This document shows positions 58,405 to 64,000 of a DNA stretch of 64,000 bases, one piece after another (positions within the stretch are counted from its first letter, which is position 1; every line of letters begins with the position of its first letter). A model generated the notes under the pieces. That model searched no databases and had not been told where the DNA came from. It saw only the letters and a program-made list of their open reading frames with translations. A program made the position numbers and the translations under genes. The DNA is from Myxococcus landrumus (lineage in GTDB: Bacteria > Myxococcota > Myxococcia > Myxococcales > Myxococcaceae), in contig NZ_CP071091.1 of NCBI RefSeq assembly GCF_017301635.1, positions 2,182,001-2,246,000 on the forward strand, in the 5' to 3' direction.

Positions 58405-59265
58405 ATGGCGGACGCACCCATTGCCATCACCGGTTGCACGGGAAGATTGGGAGGACGCATCGCGAGACGGCTCGCCGAGCGAGGAGTCCCCCTTCGCCTC
58501 ATCGCCCGTGACGCGAAACGGGCCCCCGTCCTGCCTGGCGCCGAGGTGCGCGTCGCGACCTATCGGGACCGGGACGCGCTGGCGCGGGCACTCGAGGGCA
58601 CTCGAACCGTGCTCTTCGTCTCCGCGACGGAATCCCCCCGCCGCCTCGAGGAGCACTCCGCCTTCATCGACACGGCGGCCTCCGTGGGAATCGAGACCCT
58701 GGTCTACACGTCGTTCCACGGCGCGGCCCCGGATGCGACCTTCACGTTCGCCCGGGACCACTGGGCCACCGAGCAGAAGCTCCGCGAGCAGCGCTTCGCC
58801 TCGGTGATGCTCCGGGACAACCTCTACCTCGACTTCCTCCCCATGATGGTTGGCGAGGACGACATCATTCGCGGTCCCGCGGGGAACGGCCGGGTCGCCG
58901 CCGTGGCCCAGGACGACATCGCCGACGTCGCCACCGCCGTGCTGCTCAACCCCGGCGAGCACCGGGGCCAGACGTATTCACTGACGGGCCCCAAGGCCAT
59001 GAGCTTCGACGACGTCGCCGCGGTGCTGAGCCGGCGACTGGGCCGGACCATCCGGTACTACGCCGAGAGCATCGACGAGGCCTATCGCTCCCGAGAGAAG
59101 TACCGGGCCGAGCCGTGGCAGGTGGAGGCATGGGTGAGCACGTACACGGCCATCGCGGAGGGGGAGCTCTCGGACGTCACGACCGACGTCGAGCGCATCG
59201 CGGGCCACGCCCCCATGGGCCTGGACACCCTCCCGCTTCACAGCGCCAGCAGCACCTCGAGCTGA
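58405..59265 (+). CDS. NmrA-like NAD(P)-binding protein
   Basis: The ATG at 58405 has AGGAGG 4 bases upstream. In 286 residues an atypical short-chain reductase fold begins ITGCTGRLGGRIARRLAERGVPLRLIARD, with VLFVSATES and VYTSFHGAAPDATFTFARDHWATEQKL, as in NmrA/quinone reductase 2 relatives that sense or use NADP. No Tyr-x-x-x-Lys site is visible. The gene's last 28 bases overlap the converging YqeY-like gene. Confidence 0.88.
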   Translation: MADAPIAITGCTGRLGGRIARRLAERGVPLRLIARDAKRAPVLPGAEVRVATYRDRDALARALEGTRTVLFVSATESPRRLEEHSAFIDTAASVGIETLVYTSFHGAAPDATFTFARDHWATEQKLREQRFASVMLRDNLYLDFLPMMVGEDDIIRGPAGNGRVAAVAQDDIADVATAVLLNPGEHRGQTYSLTGPKAMSFDDVAAVLSRRLGRTIRYYAESIDEAYRSREKYRAEPWQVEAWVSTYTAIAEGELSDVTTDVERIAGHAPMGLDTLPLHSASSTSS

Positions 59266-59594
59266 GCCTGGACCGCGCGGGCCTCATCGGTCTTGCCCAG
59301 CTGGGTGTAGAGGGCCACCGCGTCTCGGCGCTCCTGAAGCTCCCGGTCGACCACGGCCTGCACCGTCTCCGGACTCAGGACCAGCCGAGCGACCTCACCG
59401 CTGCCCAGTCCCCCCGCGCTTCCTGCGAACACCCCCAGGACCGCCGCCGGGGCCACGCTCAGGTCGGCGGCCTCCGCGTTGTCGATGGCGGCCATCGTCG
59501 CGCGAAGCGCCGCCGTCGCATGGGTGTTTCGAGTGCGCATCGCCTCCTTGAGCGCCGCGCGCAGGACCGCCTTCCACTCATCGACCGTTCTCAT
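59238..59594 (-). CDS. YqeY/GatB-like domain protein
   Basis: In 118 residues the pattern ALKEAMRTRNTHATAALRATMAAIDNAEA, then VQAVVDRELQERRDAVALYTQLGKTDEARAVQAQLEVL, resembles the GatB/YqeY tail domain that binds tRNA in GatB. Stand-alone members have no settled role. It converges on and overlaps the NmrA-like gene. Confidence 0.8.
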   Translation of the reverse strand: MRTVDEWKAVLRAALKEAMRTRNTHATAALRATMAAIDNAEAADLSVAPAAVLGVFAGSAGGLGSGEVARLVLSPETVQAVVDRELQERRDAVALYTQLGKTDEARAVQAQLEVLLAL

Positions 59595-59868
59595 CTGGCC
59601 ACCCTATCGCGCCGCATTGTTCGACACCCAACGCGGCGACCGCGTCCGAGTCTGTCTCGACGGAACCCGCCCCGCTCACTCTTCTGAGCCACAACGGAGT
59701 TGCCCCTGTCCCCGGCGCACCAAAATGCGGATCCACCCGGATTTCCATGCTAGGCAGCGCCGACTCGAGGTGAAGGCGACGAGTGACAGAAACGTCGCGG
59801 CGAGGTGTTCATCTCTTCAGCGCGAGGTGAACCACCACCCGCGCCACTCCGCTGTGAAGGGGGCCCTT

Positions 59869-60408
59869 GTGTTTCCGATGACTTGGCTCAGGAACGCTGT
59901 CGTCGCCGTGCTGACGGCCTTCTCGGCCCTCGCGGCCACCGAGGCCTCGGCCCAGACGCATTCGGCCTTCTTCCTGTCCCGGAGCGAGAACCGGAACCAG
60001 GTCCACTACGCCCTCCGCCTCGACGAGGCCTGCCGCCCCGTGGGGACCCAGCCCGTCTTCGTCTATTGGCGGATGCTGGAGCGCGGCGAATCGGAGGTAG
60101 AAGACCTGCTGGGCGTCGAGCAGCCCGTGTACGGACTGGACGGAACGCAGCAGGTGGAGGCCACCGCCGACGGCTGGAAGGTGCGCATCCGGCTCAGGGC
60201 TTTCCCTGAGCGCCCCATCGACATCACCACCACCGCGTCGCGCGGCCCGTGCACCGTGCAGGCCTGGACCAAGGTGGGCGCCCACGTCGCGCAGCTCGAG
60301 CACATCTTCGTGAAGACCTCCTGGCCCTTCTCGGTCGACTTCGTGCGGCTGGACGGCATGACCCCGGACGGCAGCACCGTCACGGAGCTGGTCCGCTCGC
60401 GGGACTGA
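59869..60408 (+). CDS. DUF4833-domain exported protein
   Basis: The GTG at 59869 has AAGGGGG 5 bases upstream and gives a 179-residue protein with a signal peptide (AVVAVLTAFSALAATEASA). The mature part shows FFLSRSENRNQVHYALRLDEACRPVG, VFVYWRMLERGE and VEQPVYGLDG, which fits DUF4833. The function is not known. Confidence 0.82.
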   Translation: MFPMTWLRNAVVAVLTAFSALAATEASAQTHSAFFLSRSENRNQVHYALRLDEACRPVGTQPVFVYWRMLERGESEVEDLLGVEQPVYGLDGTQQVEATADGWKVRIRLRAFPERPIDITTTASRGPCTVQAWTKVGAHVAQLEHIFVKTSWPFSVDFVRLDGMTPDGSTVTELVRSRD

Positions 60409-60517
60409 CCCCCGCCCCGCCCCCCCCACGGACGCCTGGAATTCCTGTAATTCTGTCGCCATGAAAAAATAAGCAGGGCGGCCACAACCTTGTTTCGCTG
60501 ATTCCGATAATGAGGGC

Positions 60518-61750
60518 ATGACCAGTGTCGTCGGCCCCCGCCGCTCGCCCTCCCTTGCCCGTTCGACTGAAGCCGATACCGCGCGTGAGACCTCCGGTCC
60601 CCGGAAGTCCAACACGGCTCGCAGCGATTTCCAGCCCGCGCGCGCCAACAACGCGCAGTCGGCGCTGACGAAGCTGGGCGCGACCTTCGTCCCCGTGACG
60701 TCCGCCGAGGCCCAGGGCGCGAAGTCCACGGCTGGCACGCAGGCCACGCCGCTGACGCAGAGCATCAGCCCCAACGCGGACATCAAGGACAACACCACCG
60801 TCACCAGCACGCTGGAGATGGCGCAGGACGCGAAGGTGTCGTCGCTCAAGCTGGACCTGGACATCGAGCACACCTACCGCGGCGACCTGATGGTGAAGCT
60901 GACCGCGCCGTCGGGCAAGAGCGTGATGGTGTCCGACCGCCAGGGCAGCTCCGCGGACGACCTCAAGGGCTCCTTCGACCTGTCCGCCTTCGCGGGCGAG
61001 TCCACCAAGGGCACCTGGACGCTGGAGGTCCAGGACAAGGCCAAGGGTGACAGCGGCACGCTGAAGCAGTGGGGCCTGAACATCGTCCCCGAGACGAAGG
61101 CGCCGGAACCGGAGCCCGAGCCGTCGGATGACCCGTTCAACGGCCTGCGCGACGAGGCGCTGCTGAAGGCCGTGCGCGACTCGAACGCCGGCATCAAGGT
61201 CGTCAGCTACAACGACGCCCGCAAGCACATCTTCACCAGCCTGGACGTGAAGGACAACGGCAAGGTCGAGTGCGTCTACACGGGCCTGGAGACGCCGGGC
61301 GGGAAGATTCCCAACAACTCGGTGATGAACGTGGAGCACACGTGGCCGCAGTCGAAGGGCGCCACGGGCCCCGCGAAGAGCGACCTGCACCACCTGTTCC
61401 CCACCGACAGCAAGGCGAACTCCAAGCGCAGCAGCTTCCCGTTCGGCGAAGTGGTGAACGTGAAGTGGAGCCACAACGGCGCCAAGCTCGGCACGGACGC
61501 CAAGGGCAACACCGTCTTCGAGCCGCCCGACTCCCACAAGGGCAACGTGGCTCGCGCGATGTTCTACTTCTCGTCGCAGTACAGCCGCCCCATCCCCAAC
61601 GACGAGGAAGCCGCCCTCAAGAAGTGGAACAAGCTCGACGCCGTGGACGCCGCTGAAATCGAGCGCAACCGCAAGGTGGCGACCATCCAGGGCAACACCA
61701 ACAAGTTCGTCGAGCACTCGAACCTGGCGGACCGCATCAAGGACTTCTAG
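60518..61750 (+). CDS. Endonuclease I family nuclease with proprotein-convertase P-domain
   Basis: In 410 residues a disordered start (1-85) is followed by a P-domain (about 90-195; LDIEHTYRGDLMVKLTAPSG, GTWTLEVQDKAKGDSGTL) and a C-terminal endonuclease I domain with the His-metal finger NVEHTWPQSKG, DLHHLFPTDSKANSKRSS and WSHN. This domain cleaves DNA or RNA non-specifically. No N-terminal signal peptide is seen although the P-domain is usual in secreted proteins. GATAAT lies 7 bases before the ATG, so the message may be leaderless. Confidence 0.9.
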   Translation: MTSVVGPRRSPSLARSTEADTARETSGPRKSNTARSDFQPARANNAQSALTKLGATFVPVTSAEAQGAKSTAGTQATPLTQSISPNADIKDNTTVTSTLEMAQDAKVSSLKLDLDIEHTYRGDLMVKLTAPSGKSVMVSDRQGSSADDLKGSFDLSAFAGESTKGTWTLEVQDKAKGDSGTLKQWGLNIVPETKAPEPEPEPSDDPFNGLRDEALLKAVRDSNAGIKVVSYNDARKHIFTSLDVKDNGKVECVYTGLETPGGKIPNNSVMNVEHTWPQSKGATGPAKSDLHHLFPTDSKANSKRSSFPFGEVVNVKWSHNGAKLGTDAKGNTVFEPPDSHKGNVARAMFYFSSQYSRPIPNDEEAALKKWNKLDAVDAAEIERNRKVATIQGNTNKFVEHSNLADRIKDF

Positions 61751-61945
61751 GCCGCACCCGGCCCCCGGCAGACACCGCGGCCCCGGTGTCTGTCGGCGCG
61801 GGCCCATTCACTCGCGCACACAGGGCTCACCCTCGCGTGCGCGAGCCGCCGTACCGCTCCCTGAGCTCGCCTGTTGTCTCTCCAGCCCCTCCTCGCCACC
61901 TTGGGCGGGGACGCGCCTCACTTTCGAGCGCGTGGGGAGGCGGAC

Positions 61946-62851
61946 ATGAAGGCCATCGTGCTGACCGGCTATGGGGACGTCGACTGCCTGGAGCTTCGGG
62001 ACATGCCCGAGCCCCACCCCGCCGCTGGAGAAATCAGGGTCCGCGTCGCGGCGGCGAGCATCAACCCCATCGACTGGAAGATGCGCCGGGGTGACGTGAA
62101 GAACCTCTTCCCGCTGAAGCTCCCCGCCATTCTCGGACGGGATGTCTCCGGGGAAGTCGTTGAAGTGGGCCCGGGCGTCACCGCCTTCAAGGTGGGCGAC
62201 CGCGTGATGGGGCTCGTCAACGGAGGGTATGCCGAGCAGGTCGTCTCCCCCGTCGAGGCCTGGGCACGCGTCCCGCCCTCTCTCGACCTGACGGACGCGG
62301 CGGCACTCCCACTCGTCGCGCTCACGGGGACCCAGCTCGTCGAGGAGGCGGTGAATCCCTCACCCGGTGACATCGTGCTCGTCACGGGAGCCCTGGGCGG
62401 AGTGGGCCGCGCGGCCCTGCATGCCGCGAAGCTCCGGGGAGCCAAGGTCTGGGCGGGTGTCCGAGCCAAACAGAAAGCAGACGCGGCCCGGCTCGGCGCG
62501 GACGGCGTCGTGGCGCTGGATGACCCGGCGGACCTCGACAGGTTGCCCACACTGGACGCCATCGCGGACACGCTGGGTGGAAGCGTCGTCGCTCGGCTGC
62601 TCTCTCGCGTCAAACCCGGCGGCACCATCGGCAGCGTCGTGGGCGAGCCTCCTGGCGCCAAGGAGAAGGGCCTGAAGGTCCACGCCATCGTGACCCACCC
62701 CGACAGCCAGCGCCTCGCGAAGCTGGGGGAAGATGTGGCGAAGGGCGAGCTGGTCATCCCCATCGGCAAGCGCATGCCCTTGGCGGAGACACGTGACGCG
62801 CAGAAGCTGGCCGAGCGCGGCGGCGCGGGGAAAGTCCTCCTGGTGCCGTGA
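61946..62851 (+). CDS. Quinone-oxidoreductase-type NADP-dependent reductase
   Basis: The ATG at 61946 has GGGGAGG 5 bases upstream. In 301 residues this zinc-free MDR protein has ASINPIDWKMRRGD, LGRDVSGEVVEVGPG and the nucleotide fold VTGALGGVGRAALHAAK. It probably reduces a quinone or enone with NADPH; the substrate is unknown. Confidence 0.9.
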   Translation: MKAIVLTGYGDVDCLELRDMPEPHPAAGEIRVRVAAASINPIDWKMRRGDVKNLFPLKLPAILGRDVSGEVVEVGPGVTAFKVGDRVMGLVNGGYAEQVVSPVEAWARVPPSLDLTDAAALPLVALTGTQLVEEAVNPSPGDIVLVTGALGGVGRAALHAAKLRGAKVWAGVRAKQKADAARLGADGVVALDDPADLDRLPTLDAIADTLGGSVVARLLSRVKPGGTIGSVVGEPPGAKEKGLKVHAIVTHPDSQRLAKLGEDVAKGELVIPIGKRMPLAETRDAQKLAERGGAGKVLLVP

Positions 62852-62886
62852 CGTCTCGAGCCTGGTCGCCTTCCAGTCTCGCGGTA

Positions 62887-62915
62887 CTCGGCACGTGATG
62901 CTCTCACGTGCCGAG
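62887..62915. terminator. Perfect 12-bp hairpin after the MDR reductase gene
   Basis: CTCGGCACGTGA and TCACGTGCCGAG pair over 12 bp around a 5-base loop, 35 bases past the stop. No T-run follows. It could be a terminator or, since it also contains palindromic CACGTG cores, a protein-binding site. Confidence 0.5.
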
Positions 62916-62940
62916 ACGCATTCACTCACGGACCGAGATA

Positions 62941-63069
62941 TTTCAGTCATCGCTGCTCGGAAAATCCTCACGGTTCAACGGGCACATCTTGGCTTCCCCG
63001 GTATCAATGACTGAAACATACGTCATTGGGTGGATCCCTTTCGCCAAGTGAGCCACTTGGGTATACCCA
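62941..63069. promoter_or_regulatory. Palindrome-rich upstream region of the Ser/Thr kinase gene
   Basis: Three symmetric elements lie here: TTTCAGTCAT (62941-62950) inverted at 63007-63016; CCAAGTGAGCCACTTGG (63044-63060); and the 12-bp palindrome TGGGTATACCCA (63058-63069), which ends 7 bases before the kinase ATG. Base content is lower in GC than in the genes around. Regulation by one or more dimeric proteins is inferred. Confidence 0.5.
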
Positions 63070-63076
63070 TAGCGTC

Positions 63077-64000
63077 ATGAGCCGCGCGTCAGCCGTGTTC
63101 GGAACATTGCTGGGGCAGAGATACGAACTGCGTCAGCGAATTGGCGTGGGCGCCATGGGCCTCGTGTACGAGGCGGCGCGAGTCGACGACGGCGACGAAG
63201 TGGCCATCAAGGTGCTTCAGCAGCACCTGGTCGACGACCCGGCGATTCTCGCGCGCTTCAAGCGCGAGGCGCACGCGACGGTGGGCCTGAGCGACCCTCA
63301 CCTGGTCCAGGTGAAGGACTTCCAGTGCAACCCGGACGAGCCACCCTTCATGGTGATGGAGCTGCTCCGCGGCCAGACGTTGCACCTGCTCTTGAAGCAG
63401 CAAGGCCCGATGCCCGTCGCCCGCGCGGCGGCGCTCGCGATTCAAACGCTGTCCGCGCTGGGCACCGCTCACCGCGCGGGCGTCATCCACCGCGACATCA
63501 AGCCCGACAACCTCTTCGTCACCTCGACCGAGGCCGGCGAAACGGTGAAGGTGCTGGACTTCGGCGTGGCGCGGATGCTGAACGAGGACGACGCGGCCGC
63601 GGTGGGCGCGGAGGCGGGCGCCTGGGTGGGAACCCCGTCGTTCATGGCGCCCGAGCAGGTCCGCTGCAAGCCGGTCGACGCGAGGGCGGACCTCTACTCG
63701 TTGGGTGCGTGTGTCTTCCAGATGGTCACCGGGCGTCAGCCCATCGACGTGGCCGACACGGTGGCCCTGTTCTCCGCCATCGTGGAGCGCGTGCCGCCCC
63801 TGGCCACCGAGCTTCGCCCCGATGTGCCCGAGGCCTTCTCGCAACTGCTCGCGAAGGCCCTGCACAAGAATCCCGCGGAGCGCTTCACCAGCGCCGAGGA
63901 GATGGCTCGCGCGCTCGAACCCTGGGCCGCGCCAGCCCCCGCCCCGGCCCCGGTGGAAGTCGCGCCCGAGCTCGCCCCCGAGCCCACCTCCGGGCCCTTC
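63077..64000 (+). CDS. Ser/Thr protein kinase (Hanks type), 3' end outside window
   Basis: The frame runs from ATG at 63077 to the last base of the window (308 codons). Kinase motifs are complete: glycine loop IGVGAMGLVYEA, VAIKVL, HRDIKPDNLF, the LDFGVAR metal site, and GTPSFMAPEQ. After the kinase domain (to about residue 280) an Ala/Pro-rich linker begins, so a sensor or effector region and perhaps a membrane helix lie beyond the window. Such kinases are abundant in myxobacteria. Confidence 0.95.
   Translation, partial: MSRASAVFGTLLGQRYELRQRIGVGAMGLVYEAARVDDGDEVAIKVLQQHLVDDPAILARFKREAHATVGLSDPHLVQVKDFQCNPDEPPFMVMELLRGQTLHLLLKQQGPMPVARAAALAIQTLSALGTAHRAGVIHRDIKPDNLFVTSTEAGETVKVLDFGVARMLNEDDAAAVGAEAGAWVGTPSFMAPEQVRCKPVDARADLYSLGACVFQMVTGRQPIDVADTVALFSAIVERVPPLATELRPDVPEAFSQLLAKALHKNPAERFTSAEEMARALEPWAAPAPAPAPVEVAPELAPEPTSGPF

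Noticed and set aside
60461-60472. Mini frame ATG-AAA-AAA-TAA upstream of the endonuclease gene
   Set aside because: A three-codon frame in an A-rich patch is not evidence of a leader peptide; no structure or repeat supports regulation.

Overview
The window is GC-rich chromosomal DNA of a myxobacterium, most likely a Myxococcus-type member of the Myxococcaceae. This is inferred from the codon bias, the many two-component and sigma-54 activator genes, a Hanks-type kinase, and above all the aibR-aibA-aibB-aibC-mvaS order, which is the alternative isovaleryl-CoA cluster described in Myxococcus xanthus. I saw no tRNA, rRNA, CRISPR array, insertion sequence or prophage gene. Genes are closely packed and many junctions overlap by 1 to 8 bases.

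Layout. 1-6.6 kb: RNase R (cut by the window start), an H1-tailed protein with a chagasin-like end, moeA, ribA and a metallo-beta-lactamase-fold protein. 6.6-13.2 kb (minus): a 2-oxoacid dehydrogenase/lipoate block, namely lpdA, lipA, an E2 acyltransferase, a P-loop ATPase carrying a ClpX-type zinc finger, and a LipB-Nudix fusion. 13.3-15 kb: two unrecognised proteins. 15.1-22.6 kb (minus): a complete histidine operon, hisG-D-C-H-A-B-F-N-IE, in which every gene overlaps the next. It is preceded by a His-rich leader peptide and an intrinsic terminator, which together form an attenuator. 22.6-28.9 kb: thiO, an HD-GYP response regulator, moaA, a DUF4870 membrane protein, and thiC under a TPP riboswitch.

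28.9-35.5 kb (plus): CBS-domain protein, DASS-type transporter, OsmC-like protein, NtrC-type regulator, and a BlaI/M56-peptidase pair whose promoter is covered by inverted-repeat operators. 35.5-38.6 kb (minus): a relay of a globin-coupled histidine kinase, a double receiver and a receiver-kinase, read from a strong sigma-54 promoter candidate. 38.7-41.1 kb: a BON/SRPBCC membrane protein, a small proline-rich protein and a phosphoribosyltransferase. 41.2-51.5 kb (plus): a PAS kinase with NtrC-type regulator, then a possible envelope-sensing run of receiver, OmpA/TSP3 porin-like protein, FecR protein, CHASE2 protein and receiver-GAF-degenerate GGDEF protein.

51.5-57.4 kb: a PfkB-like kinase, and divergently the aib operon with an 18-bp TetR-type palindrome in its promoter. 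These genes should make isovaleryl-CoA from acetyl-CoA through HMG-CoA when leucine breakdown is short. 57.5-64 kb: a degenerate OLD-like ATPase, an NmrA-like reductase, a YqeY-like protein, a DUF4833 exported protein, an endonuclease I with a P-domain, a quinone-oxidoreductase-like enzyme, and a Ser/Thr kinase cut by the window end with a palindrome-rich upstream region.
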